Shown here one piece after another: positions 18,669 to 26,903 of a DNA stretch of 44,688 nt; position 1 is the stretch's first letter; every line of letters starts with the position of its first letter. The stretch spans positions 1 through 44,688 of the forward strand of contig NZ_VUMI01000047.1 in the NCBI RefSeq assembly GCF_009696275.1, in the 5' to 3' direction. The position numbers and the translations under genes were made by a program. The stretch comes from Eisenbergiella porci (GTDB lineage: Bacteria > Bacillota > Clostridia > Lachnospirales > Lachnospiraceae). The notes below the pieces were generated by a model. The model was not told the origin of the DNA and did not search any database. It was given only the letters and a program-made list of their open reading frames with translations.

Positions 18669-19826
18669 ATGAAGGAAATCAGGAGTGAATCGAAGCTCAC
18701 TTTTTTTGAGGCAACAAGCATTATTGTGGGGCATGGAGTGGGATCCGGTATTTTGTCGGTGCCCTTTCTTGCGTCCAGAAACCGTTGGTATGATATTCTC
18801 TGGATTATCCTTTTGGTGTATGGGATTAACCTGGTGATGCATTTTATGATAGCGGAGCTGTCCTACAATAATGGCGGGGCACAGTTTATTAAGTGCTTTG
18901 AGAAGGAGCTTTTTGTGGGCAGGATGAAAAAGGCGGCGACCTGGTTTGCCTTCGGGCTGCTGGGCTTTTCCGTGGTGGTGAACGTGAGCGGGTTTATTGC
19001 CGGGGCTTCGGCTGTCTTTGAGGCCTGGTTCGGCCTGCCGTCCGCGGCGGGGATGCTGCTTTTCTATGTGCTTGCGGCGAGCGTGGTTTATATTGGTATG
19101 AAGCTGGTGGGAATCTGTGAAAAAATCGCGGTATTCTCCATGGTGGGGGTTATTGGTATTCTGTTTATCGCAACTTTGATTTCCGATGTCAGCCCTCTGC
19201 CGGCCAGTTTTGTTTCTGCTTCCAATCTGCTGGCGCTTTACAGCATGGTATCCTTCTCTCTTTCCGCGGTGATGTCCGTGCCGCAGGTGGTAAAGGGGCT
19301 GAATGGGGACAGGAATCAGATTATGGGTTCCATTGCGGCAGGTACGGGAATCAATGTGGGGCTGATTCTGCTGATTACCTTTATGACGCTTCTGGGGGCG
19401 GGCAGCGGGGTGACGGAAAACGGCGCGCTGGTGGATCTGTCCCTTCATCTGGGCGGCTGGGTGAGTATTATCGGATATATTTTCTCCCTGCTGGCTCTTG
19501 CCACATCTTTCTGGGCCAATACACTGAACCTGCGTGATATCGTAAATGAGCAGACCGGCTGGGGTGTGAAAAAGAGCTGGCTGGCCGCTTCCCTTCCCTG
19601 TCTTGTTATCGCGCTTATCGGCGTGGAGAGCTTTGTGGGCTTTACCAGGCTGGCCGGTGTGGTGCAGGTGCTGACGGGAATCGGTATTATCATTGCTTAT
19701 AACCGTTCCAGAAAACATGAAGGGAGCAGTCTTATCTGCGGAAGGCTGGGGACCATACCGTTCCAGGTTATTGTGGTGGTCAGCTCCCTGCTGTCCACTA
19801 TAGGATCTTTGCTTGCGGTTTCGTAA
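18669..19826 (+). CDS. Amino-acid permease (aromatic amino acid/AAAP-like family)
   Basis: This is a 385-residue membrane protein with about eleven hydrophobic helices. The N-terminal segment FFEATSIIVGHGVGSGILSVPFLA, with its small-residue GxGxGILxxP motif at the first helix break, is typical of APC/AAAP-fold amino-acid transporters. The cytoplasmic YNNGGAQFIKCFEKEL loop follows helix 2. The substrate cannot be read from the sequence. ATG 18669 has GGAGGG about 8 bases upstream. The gene lies between cfa and a phosphodiesterase-like gene, with gaps of 39 and 26 bases, so the three probably form one operon. Confidence 0.75.
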   Translation: MKEIRSESKLTFFEATSIIVGHGVGSGILSVPFLASRNRWYDILWIILLVYGINLVMHFMIAELSYNNGGAQFIKCFEKELFVGRMKKAATWFAFGLLGFSVVVNVSGFIAGASAVFEAWFGLPSAAGMLLFYVLAASVVYIGMKLVGICEKIAVFSMVGVIGILFIATLISDVSPLPASFVSASNLLALYSMVSFSLSAVMSVPQVVKGLNGDRNQIMGSIAAGTGINVGLILLITFMTLLGAGSGVTENGALVDLSLHLGGWVSIIGYIFSLLALATSFWANTLNLRDIVNEQTGWGVKKSWLAASLPCLVIALIGVESFVGFTRLAGVVQVLTGIGIIIAYNRSRKHEGSSLICGRLGTIPFQVIVVVSSLLSTIGSLLAVS

Positions 19827-19852
19827 GAATTATTAAGCGGGAGGACAGGATA

Positions 19853-20668
19853 ATGGCCGGATTGAATGAAATCTGCATTACACAGACGGCGGCAACGGTT
19901 TTAGCCCTGCTGGGTGAAAAAAAGGGGGCGGAAATGGCGGAGCCTGACAGGCGGGTGCTTGCACAGGCGGAAAAGCTCTATGGCGCGGGGGGCTGCGATC
20001 GTGTCTTTATGTACCATCCGGATGCGGTGGCGATGTGGATTTATGAAAAATACAGGGCGCATTTTGCACAGCTGGAAAAGCGGGCGGCGCTCAGGCTTCC
20101 CATGCGTTCCGTTGTCCCGCCGGTCACGCCGGTGGCCTTCGCTTCCATGTACAGCGGGCTGCAGCCGGCGCAGCATGGGATTATGAAATATGAGAAGCCG
20201 GTGCTTGGGGCGGAAACTGTTTTTGACAGGCTGCCGGAGGCAGGGAAACGTGTGGCGGTTATTTCCACGCAAGGGGACAGTATTTCCCTGATTTTTCTGG
20301 AAAGGCAGGTGGATTATTTTATCTATCCCACAAAACAGGAATGTAATGAAAAGGCGATGGGGCTGATTGCTGAGGATACTTACGATCTTATCGTTCTGTA
20401 TAACGGGGATTATGATTACTATATGCACCGCAGGACGCCGGAAGGAAAACGGGCGCTGCAGGCTCTTGATGAGAATATCGATACCTGGTGCGGCATTTAC
20501 GACAGAATCAGGGACTGCTGGAAGGGACACCGTACCGCGCTGGCCTTTGCCCCGGATCATGGCTGTCACCGGATGCTTGGCTTCCTTGGAACCCATGGGA
20601 AGGAGGAGCCTTGCGATATGAATATCATGCATTTCTACAGCTTTCTTCAGGAGCAGGCGGAACCGTAG
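19853..20668 (+). CDS. Alkaline-phosphatase-superfamily phosphodiesterase-like protein
   Basis: This 271-residue soluble protein contains PPVTPVAFASMYSGLQPAQHGI (near 89-110), the nucleophile-Thr region of type I phosphodiesterase/nucleotide pyrophosphatases, and FAPDHGCHRMLGFLGTHG (near 232-249), which supplies metal-binding Asp and His residues. It is shorter than typical family members and lacks a signal peptide. The first metal Asp motif near the N-terminus is not obvious, so activity on a given substrate is uncertain. It follows the permease gene by 26 bases as the likely last gene of the cfa operon. A role in lipid or phosphonate metabolism is only a guess from context. Confidence 0.6.
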   Translation: MAGLNEICITQTAATVLALLGEKKGAEMAEPDRRVLAQAEKLYGAGGCDRVFMYHPDAVAMWIYEKYRAHFAQLEKRAALRLPMRSVVPPVTPVAFASMYSGLQPAQHGIMKYEKPVLGAETVFDRLPEAGKRVAVISTQGDSISLIFLERQVDYFIYPTKQECNEKAMGLIAEDTYDLIVLYNGDYDYYMHRRTPEGKRALQALDENIDTWCGIYDRIRDCWKGHRTALAFAPDHGCHRMLGFLGTHGKEEPCDMNIMHFYSFLQEQAEP

Positions 20669-20699
20669 GCTGCTTTGGCGGCATCGGAAGCTTTGGCCG

Positions 20700-21560
20700 C
20701 TACTGTTGCTCCGGCGGCTCCTTATCTGCAGCAGACTTCCGAAATTCCCTGGGAGAGACACCATAGGCATCCCGGAAAACCCGGGAAAGGTGCGCTGTGG
20801 AGGTAAAACCGCATTTTTCCGCAATCTGGCTGAGGGGCAGCCGGGTGTCCAGGAGCAGCTGGTGTACCTTGGAAAGCCTGACGTTGTATAAGTATTCCAG
20901 GAAAGTGGCCCCGGTGGCGCTGCCAAACAGGCGGCAGAAATGGTAACGGCTCATATGGACCAGCCCGGCCGCGGCATCCAGGGTAATGTTTTCCTGATAA
21001 TGGGTATTGATATAATGGATAACGGATACGATTTCAGGCTGGATGCTTTTGCCGTCCAGAGTATCCTGGGCGCCTGCGTCCTCCAAAAGCTCACCCAGCA
21101 GTACCAGCAGCTGCAGGATGACGGAGCAAAGCAGCTTTTCTGCAAGAAAACCGCTTCTGTTATGGCAGGCATCCGCTTTCTTAAAATGTTCCAGCACTTC
21201 GGCCGCCTGTTCGTCGGATAAATGCAGCACACAGGAATCCAGTTTATGAAGCAGCAGGCGTGTTTCCCCTTCGGTAAGCAGGGAATGCAGTACCGGAACG
21301 GGAAGATTGATAATATAACGCTCGTAGGAGTCGGATTCCCGGCTCTCCGTATAATGAATCTCAAAGGGCTTGAGGATATACAGATCCCCCGGCCTCAGGG
21401 TATAGCGCACATCGTTCAGAATCAGGGTCCGATCTCCGGATATCTGCAGGTAAATCTCATAGGTGTCATGATAATGCTGTACCTTCATATCACTTTTTTC
21501 CGGCTTCCGGATATATTCCACCAGAAATTCTTCATAGGGCTCAAAGGCTGTGTGAAGCAT
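20700..21560 (-). CDS. AraC-family transcriptional regulator (cupin-type sensor)
   Basis: This is a 286-residue regulator. The N-terminal cupin-like domain includes VQHYHDTYEIYLQISGDRTLI and LRPGDLYILKPFEIHY (near 26-75), which would bind a sugar. The C-terminal AraC domain has two HTH motifs (ITLDAAAGLVHMSRYHFCRLF and LSQIAEKCGFTSTAHLSRVFR) and the ending YGVSPREFRK. The start at 21560 is supported by AGGAGG 8 bases before the ATG; an in-frame start at 21680 lacks one. It is divergent from the GH4 gene and probably controls it through the shared 21561-21837 region. Confidence 0.88.
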   Translation of the reverse strand: MLHTAFEPYEEFLVEYIRKPEKSDMKVQHYHDTYEIYLQISGDRTLILNDVRYTLRPGDLYILKPFEIHYTESRESDSYERYIINLPVPVLHSLLTEGETRLLLHKLDSCVLHLSDEQAAEVLEHFKKADACHNRSGFLAEKLLCSVILQLLVLLGELLEDAGAQDTLDGKSIQPEIVSVIHYINTHYQENITLDAAAGLVHMSRYHFCRLFGSATGATFLEYLYNVRLSKVHQLLLDTRLPLSQIAEKCGFTSTAHLSRVFRDAYGVSPREFRKSAADKEPPEQQ

Positions 21561-21714
21561 CCTTTTTTCCTCCTGGAAAACATACTGGAATGCAGATTTT
21601 TTATTTTTCCGGCTGTCAGCCGCATTGCCGAAGCATGGGGAAGCCGGATAAACTTTTACATCCGTATTATATAACCCCAAAAAATAAAGAGCAATATCTG
21701 AACGGTTCTTTTAT

Positions 21715-21765
21715 AAAATAAGCATTTATTTTGCTGTATTCTTATTTCTTGCGTGCTAGTATAAT
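21715..21765 (+). promoter_or_regulatory. GH4 promoter with a perfect dyad, candidate AraC operator
   Basis: A consensus TATAAT lies at 21760-21765, about 73 bases before the GH4 start, but the -35 at the normal distance (TATTCT, 21737-21742) is weak, as expected for an activator-dependent promoter. Just upstream, AAAATAA (21715-21721) and TTATTTT (21726-21732) form a perfect inverted repeat that could bind the divergently encoded AraC protein. Confidence 0.4.
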
Positions 21766-21837
21766 GCTATCGGACAGTAAGTGCGAAGCGGTTGGGCAGT
21801 TACTGAACAGTGAGAAAATATTTGGAGGATGAGTATT

Positions 21838-23226
21838 ATGAGGTATACGAACAACGGAGCGGAGGACATTAAAATCGCCTATATCGGGGGAGGCTCCCGC
21901 GGCTGGGCATGGGGGCTTATGAGCGACCTGGCGGCTGCACAGGATATGAGCGGCAGTGTATTCCTGTATGATATCGACAGGGAAGCTGCGGCCAGAAATG
22001 AATGCATCGGCAACAAAATGAAGGACTTGAAGGAATGCAGATCCGCGTGGAATTATAAAGCGGTGGAAACTATGAAGGAGGCGCTGACAGGGGCGGATTT
22101 CGTAGTGATTTCCATTATGCCGGGCACCTTTGACGAAATGGAAAGCGATGTCCATGCCCCGGAAAAATTCGGTATTTACCAGTCTGTTGGGGATACCACG
22201 GGACCGGGGGGCCTTATGAGGGCGCTGCGCACGATACCGATGTTTGAAGAATTTGCCGCAGCTATCAGGGAATACTGCCCGCAGGCCTGGGTCATCAATT
22301 ATACCAATCCCATGACGGTATGCGTGAAGACGCTGTACCGCGTATTTCCCAAAATCAAGGCCTTTGGCTGCTGCCATGAGGTATTCGGAACCCAGAAGCT
22401 TCTGGGCCTGGCGCTGGAGGATATCAAGGGCATCCAGGGGGCGCAGAGAGAGGATATCCGGGTAAATGTGGTAGGAATCAATCATTTTACCTGGCTTACG
22501 GCAGCGCAGTATAAGAATATGGATCTGTTCCCCATCTACCGGGAGTTTGCATTGAAATACAGGGATGAGGGCTTCGGGGAAAAGGCGGATGAAAACTGGC
22601 TGAACCGTTTCTTTGACAGCCGCGAGCAGGTCAAGCTGGATCTGTTCCTTAAATACGGCGCGATTGCAGCGGCGGGCGACAGGCATCTGGCGGAATTCTG
22701 TCCCGGCTCCTGGTATCTGAAGGATGAAGAAACCGCACATTCCTGGGGCTTTAAGCTGACCCCGGTATCCTGGAGGAAGGAAGATCTGAAGAACCGTCTG
22801 GCCAGGAGCGAGCGGCTTTACAAGGGCGAGGAGGAAATGACGATCAATCAGACCGGTGAGGAAGGGGTGCAGCAGATGCGTTCCCTGCTGGGCCTGCGCG
22901 ATCTGGTGACCAATGTGAACATACCCAACTGCGGCCAGATTCCCAACCTGCCGCTGGGCGCCGTTGTGGAAACAAATGCGCATTTTAGCGCGGACTCTGT
23001 CCGGCCTGTATTTGCCGGGCCGGTACCGCAGAGCGTGTACCCGCTTGTAAGCAGGGTATGCGGTATTCAGGAAATGACCGTGGAGGCTGCCATGGGCCGG
23101 GATCTGGAGCTGGCGTTCCAGGCCTTCTGTATGGATCCCAATATGGAGCTGGGTCTTAAGGATGCCAGAATATTGTACAACACAATGGTAGAAAATACTG
23201 CGAAATACCTCACAATGTACCAGTAA
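21838..23226 (+). CDS. Glycoside hydrolase family 4 (alpha-glucosidase / LplD alpha-galacturonidase-like)
   Basis: This 462-residue cytoplasmic enzyme belongs to GH4, which uses NAD and a divalent metal in a redox-elimination mechanism. The NAD-binding start IKIAYIGGGSRGWAWGLMSDL, the metal-site block INYTNPM and GCCHEV (Cys-His-Glu), and GINHFTW are all present. The Cys-His-Glu motif and the opening resemble alpha-glucosidase and LplD-type enzymes rather than phospho-glycosidases, so the substrate should be a non-phosphorylated alpha-glycoside or uronide. ATG 21838 is chosen because GGAGG lies 9 bases before it; ATG 21829 would touch the ribosome binding site. It opens the second sugar-utilisation locus. 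Confidence 0.88.
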   Translation: MRYTNNGAEDIKIAYIGGGSRGWAWGLMSDLAAAQDMSGSVFLYDIDREAAARNECIGNKMKDLKECRSAWNYKAVETMKEALTGADFVVISIMPGTFDEMESDVHAPEKFGIYQSVGDTTGPGGLMRALRTIPMFEEFAAAIREYCPQAWVINYTNPMTVCVKTLYRVFPKIKAFGCCHEVFGTQKLLGLALEDIKGIQGAQREDIRVNVVGINHFTWLTAAQYKNMDLFPIYREFALKYRDEGFGEKADENWLNRFFDSREQVKLDLFLKYGAIAAAGDRHLAEFCPGSWYLKDEETAHSWGFKLTPVSWRKEDLKNRLARSERLYKGEEEMTINQTGEEGVQQMRSLLGLRDLVTNVNIPNCGQIPNLPLGAVVETNAHFSADSVRPVFAGPVPQSVYPLVSRVCGIQEMTVEAAMGRDLELAFQAFCMDPNMELGLKDARILYNTMVENTAKYLTMYQ

Positions 23227-23251
23227 GACAGGTTTGCCGGGGGTTTCCATC

Positions 23252-23280
23252 TTGTTAAATCTCCCTTTTTTCAATATAAT
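23252..23280 (+). promoter_or_regulatory. Promoter for the response regulator/kinase pair
   Basis: TTGTTA (23252-23257), 17 bases, then TATAAT (23275-23280) form a near-consensus sigma-A promoter about 66 bases before the response-regulator start. Confidence 0.6.
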
Positions 23281-23346
23281 AAATGCAGCGGGAAGCCATG
23301 GTGTTTTCCATGAATGTCAGTTGCGTTTGTGCGGGGGGGATAAAAA

Positions 23347-24885
23347 ATGTATAGTCTGCTGCTTGTGGATGATGAAAGACTGGAGCTGGAAACCCTGAGG
23401 GATTATATTGCCTGGGAGAAACTGGGCTTTGACAGGGTATATACGGCAAGAAGCGGAAGGGATGCCTATGATAAGGTACTGCGGCTGAAGCCGGATGTGA
23501 TGATTACCGATATACATATGCCGGTAATGAACGGAATTGAGCTGGCTAGGCAGATGTATGCGGACGGATGTACCACGAAGGTGGTGTTCCTGACCGGTTA
23601 TGATGAATTTGAGTACGCCAAGGCCGCCCTTCAGGTGGAGGCCGTGGATTATATCCTGAAGCCGTTTTCTTTTGATAAAATCAGGACAGCTATGGATCGT
23701 GTGAAGGAGCTTCTGCATAAAGAGGAGCTGCTGAAGAAGTCTGTCAGGGTGTATGGGAAAAGGCTTTTATGCAAGGTGATTGATAACGAGGGCGAGTCCG
23801 GCAGGGAGGCCTGCCGGCAGTTCCTTGATATCTGTGAATGGGATAAGGAGGAATGGTTCGGGCTTGTTACCACCAAGGCCTGCCCGGAGGATTATATCAT
23901 GGAACAGGTGGAAAACAGCCTGTCCGAGGTGGTGTATTCCATTCGGGGGGGTAAAAAGGGTACCTACTATCTGGTCCGTTATTTCGTGGATTTCAGGGAA
24001 TCCGCAGAACGTATCTGCGCCAGGCTGGAAGAACTGGGGCTGCATACCTGCGTAATTTTTTATCCCGAAAAGCTGTCCGTGGATCAGCTTTATGATGCGG
24101 TCCGGTTTCTGGAGGAACTACGGGAACGCGCCTTTTATGTGCCGGGCGGAAATGTAATAAGCGCCAGGCAGCTGGAGGAGCAGGTAAAGCTTCTGGAAGG
24201 GGAGGAAGAAAACAGGGAGGTATCCCGCCGGATACTGGGAGAAATGAAGGAGCTTCTTCATACCCAGTGCCTGGAAAAGAAGGCGGACAGGCTGGAAGTT
24301 TTTTTACTGGAATATTTTGATAAACTGAATAATAACCCAAGAAAATGTTTTTATATCCTGGAGGAAATGAGCTTCTTTTTGTCGGAGATTTATGATGCTT
24401 GTGCGGCCCGGAAGAAAGAGGCGCGGCTTCCCGGAAAACCGGAATTGAAAGCTGCCGTATATCAGGCGCTGAATCTGGAGGAGCTTCGCAGGTTTTGTTT
24501 GGAAAACGGACTGGAAGGAATCAGGAGGCTGGGAGACAGAAAAGCGGAGGAGAGCCGGAAATACGAGCATGTGGTGAGCTGTGTAAAGCAGTATGTGGAG
24601 GCACACTACGGGGATTCCATCTGCGTGGAGGCGCTTGCTTCAGATATCGGGCTGAGTCCGAACTATGTCAGAAGCCTGTTTAAGGAGAGCGAGGGAACCA
24701 CGATAAATGAATGGATTGTGGAATTCCGTATGGGAAAGGCCTGCGCGCTATTAATGGACAGGCGGCTCAAGGTAAAGGAGATCAGCCGGATGGTAGGCTA
24801 TGAAAACAATTCTTATTTCTGTTCGGTATTTGCCAGACGCTTCGGTGTGTCTCCCAATGAATACCGGCTGGAAATACTGGGGTGA
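23347..24885 (+). CDS. Response regulator with AraC HTH (YesN-type)
   Basis: This is a 512-residue cytoplasmic response regulator. The receiver domain (residues 1-120) has acidic Asp8-Asp9, phospho-acceptor Asp55 in MITDIHMPVMNG, and the conserved Lys in YILKPF near 105. A long middle region of unknown fold follows. The C-terminal AraC domain has ICVEALASDIGLSPNYVRSLF and VKEISRMVGYENNSYFCSVFA, ending FGVSPNEYR. It starts with ATG after a GGGGGGA ribosome binding site. The sensor kinase gene lies 84 bases downstream. YesN/YesM-type pairs normally activate a neighbouring oligosaccharide transporter, here the operon starting at 26904. Confidence 0.92.
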   Translation: MYSLLLVDDERLELETLRDYIAWEKLGFDRVYTARSGRDAYDKVLRLKPDVMITDIHMPVMNGIELARQMYADGCTTKVVFLTGYDEFEYAKAALQVEAVDYILKPFSFDKIRTAMDRVKELLHKEELLKKSVRVYGKRLLCKVIDNEGESGREACRQFLDICEWDKEEWFGLVTTKACPEDYIMEQVENSLSEVVYSIRGGKKGTYYLVRYFVDFRESAERICARLEELGLHTCVIFYPEKLSVDQLYDAVRFLEELRERAFYVPGGNVISARQLEEQVKLLEGEEENREVSRRILGEMKELLHTQCLEKKADRLEVFLLEYFDKLNNNPRKCFYILEEMSFFLSEIYDACAARKKEARLPGKPELKAAVYQALNLEELRRFCLENGLEGIRRLGDRKAEESRKYEHVVSCVKQYVEAHYGDSICVEALASDIGLSPNYVRSLFKESEGTTINEWIVEFRMGKACALLMDRRLKVKEISRMVGYENNSYFCSVFARRFGVSPNEYRLEILG

Positions 24886-24969
24886 GCGGATGCGGCTGTT
24901 TCATGTCTGTACCTTGATGAGGATACGGAGGGAACAGCCGTTTTTTATATACGTAAGAGGAGTTAAAAA

Positions 24970-26730
24970 ATGAATAAGCTTAAAATGACATTAAAAAACA
25001 TCTCCCTGCGCTGGAAGTTCTTTTTCGGTTTTCTGATTACCTCCCTGGTGCCCATTGTGGGCTTCGGCGTCTATGCTTATACGAATACGGAAAAAATTCT
25101 GCTGGAACAAAGCTATGGCAACATGGAGGAAAACCTCGCCAGGGCCAGCAACAACATGGATATGGTTCTGGATGGCTATGAAAGCGCTTCCTCACTGATA
25201 TTCATGAATAAGCAGGTCCAGGATCTGATTTCCGTGGACTTTACCAATTATGGGTATGAGGATCTGTACTACTACCTGAAGAACTATTTCGGTACGATGA
25301 TGGCGATCAATTCGGATGTGAACACTTTTTCCATTTATACCACCAATCAGACGATCGCCCAGGATTATTATTTTATCTATAAGGTGACGGAGGAAATCGA
25401 ACAGGAGGAGTGGTACAGACGCGCCAGGGCGGAAAATGGAAAGTCGGTATTTATGCGGGGCGGAGTAAATAAGGACGGAAATTATGTGTTTTACCTGGTG
25501 CGCTCACTGGATTATTACAGCTATGGAAGCCTACGGAATGTCCTGCGCATGGAGATTGATGAGAAGCATCTTCTGGGTGTGATTTCCGAAGTATCCCGGG
25601 ATGATGAAATGATGATTCTGGATGAGGAAAATCATGTGGTATCCTGTGCGGACAAGTCCCTTACTGGGCGTTCCATCTATGACATACTGGAGGGCTATGA
25701 GGGAGAAATCGGGAATAACAGGCGTGATACGGCGGTTTATGACGGCAAGGAAATGCTGGTCAGCTCCGTAACAAGCCCCCAGGGTTGGAAAATACTTTCC
25801 CTTGTTTCTGTTCCCATGCTGGAAATGAATATCCGTACCTCCGTGAAGAACGTCATAATGTTTGGACTGCTGGCAATCGGAATGTCACTGGTCTTTTCCG
25901 CTATTATTTCCATACTCATTACACGCAGGATCAAGGAGCTGACAAAATCCGTGGAAAAGATGAAGGACGGCGTATTCGGTGAAAGAATTGAAGACGGAGG
26001 CAGAGATGAGATCGGCATTCTGGCGGAGGTTTTTTCCGACATGAGCCTTATGGTGAAGCATCTCATTAAGGATATTTATGAAAAGGAGCTGATTCGTAAG
26101 GCGGCGGAGCTGAACCTGCTTCAGGAACAAATCAACCCCCATTTCCTGTACAATGTCCTTTCCTCAATTACCTCCATGGCCATACGCAGCGGGAACTCGG
26201 AAATATCCGATATGGTGGATCATCTCGCTTTGTTTTACAGGATTTCCCTGAATAAGGGGAAAAATATCCTTACGGTAAGGGAGGAGGTGAAGCTCCTTGA
26301 GAATTATCTTGAAATACAGAAGGTCCGCTTCGGCGATGCCATTCAGATAACCTGTGATCTGGATGAGAATCTGATGGACTGTCTGATTATCAAGCTGATA
26401 CTCCAGCCCATTGTGGAAAATGCGATTCATCATGCAATGAAGGATGAAACAGAGGTCCTTCATATTGCAGTCACGCTGAAGCAGGAGGCGGATTATATGG
26501 TATTTACCATCATAGATGACGGGGTGGGGATGGATGAAAATACCGTAAAGGAAATCAATTCCGAAATCCGGACTGCGGTGAGGGGCTTTGGGCTGAAAAA
26601 TGTTTCCATCCGAATCCAGCTGCAGTATGGGCAGGACTACGGGGTAAAAGTGTACAGTAAAATAAATGAAGGAACCCGGGTTTTAATAAAACTGCCTATT
26701 GTCCGGAGCGGGGAAAAAGATAAACTGTAA
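24970..26730 (+). CDS. Sensor histidine kinase, YesM type
   Basis: This is a 586-residue membrane kinase. The first membrane helix is near residues 16-36 (FFFGFLITSLVPIVGFGVYAY), followed by an extracellular Cache-like domain to about 290, a second helix (VIMFGLLAIGMSLVFSAIISIL), and a HAMP domain (TRRIKELTKSVEKMKDG). The phospho-acceptor region QINPHFLYNVLSS has His391. The ATPase domain carries the N-box VENAIHHAMKDE, DDGVGMDE and GFGLKNV. It partners the upstream YesN-type regulator and probably senses an extracellular sugar or a ligand-loaded binding protein. TAAGAGGAG precedes the ATG. Confidence 0.92.
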   Translation: MNKLKMTLKNISLRWKFFFGFLITSLVPIVGFGVYAYTNTEKILLEQSYGNMEENLARASNNMDMVLDGYESASSLIFMNKQVQDLISVDFTNYGYEDLYYYLKNYFGTMMAINSDVNTFSIYTTNQTIAQDYYFIYKVTEEIEQEEWYRRARAENGKSVFMRGGVNKDGNYVFYLVRSLDYYSYGSLRNVLRMEIDEKHLLGVISEVSRDDEMMILDEENHVVSCADKSLTGRSIYDILEGYEGEIGNNRRDTAVYDGKEMLVSSVTSPQGWKILSLVSVPMLEMNIRTSVKNVIMFGLLAIGMSLVFSAIISILITRRIKELTKSVEKMKDGVFGERIEDGGRDEIGILAEVFSDMSLMVKHLIKDIYEKELIRKAAELNLLQEQINPHFLYNVLSSITSMAIRSGNSEISDMVDHLALFYRISLNKGKNILTVREEVKLLENYLEIQKVRFGDAIQITCDLDENLMDCLIIKLILQPIVENAIHHAMKDETEVLHIAVTLKQEADYMVFTIIDDGVGMDENTVKEINSEIRTAVRGFGLKNVSIRIQLQYGQDYGVKVYSKINEGTRVLIKLPIVRSGEKDKL

Positions 26731-26903
26731 AATTTCAACACATATTGTTATATTTTTATATAAATATTCTCCGAAAGGTATAAAAATGTGTAATTTTTAT
26801 ATGGAGTGTTAAATTTTAATATGTATGTATCGTTAAAAACGACGTATTATAAGCACGTAAAAGTTATTAATTGTACATATCTTACAGAGAAGGAGAGGTT
26901 ACT
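26731..26903 (+). promoter_or_regulatory. AT-rich control region of the second transport operon
   Basis: This 173-base gap is much richer in A/T than its surroundings. TATAAAAA (26779-26786) and TTTTTATA (26794-26801) form a perfect 8-bp dyad. TCGTT/AACGA at 26829-26841 forms a second, and TATTAT at 26845-26850 could be the -10. No good -35 is seen, consistent with a promoter activated by the adjacent YesN-type regulator. The -10 and dyads are visible; the assignment to this regulator is inferred. Confidence 0.4.

Noticed and set aside
18096-19718. Open frame of 540 codons on the minus strand
   Set aside because: It lies antisense to cfa and the permease, both with clear motifs and ribosome binding sites. 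Its His/Gln/Pro-rich translation matches no protein pattern.
21742-23274. Open frame of 510 codons on the minus strand
   Set aside because: It is the antisense of the GH4 gene, with no credible start site and a composition typical of a shadow frame.
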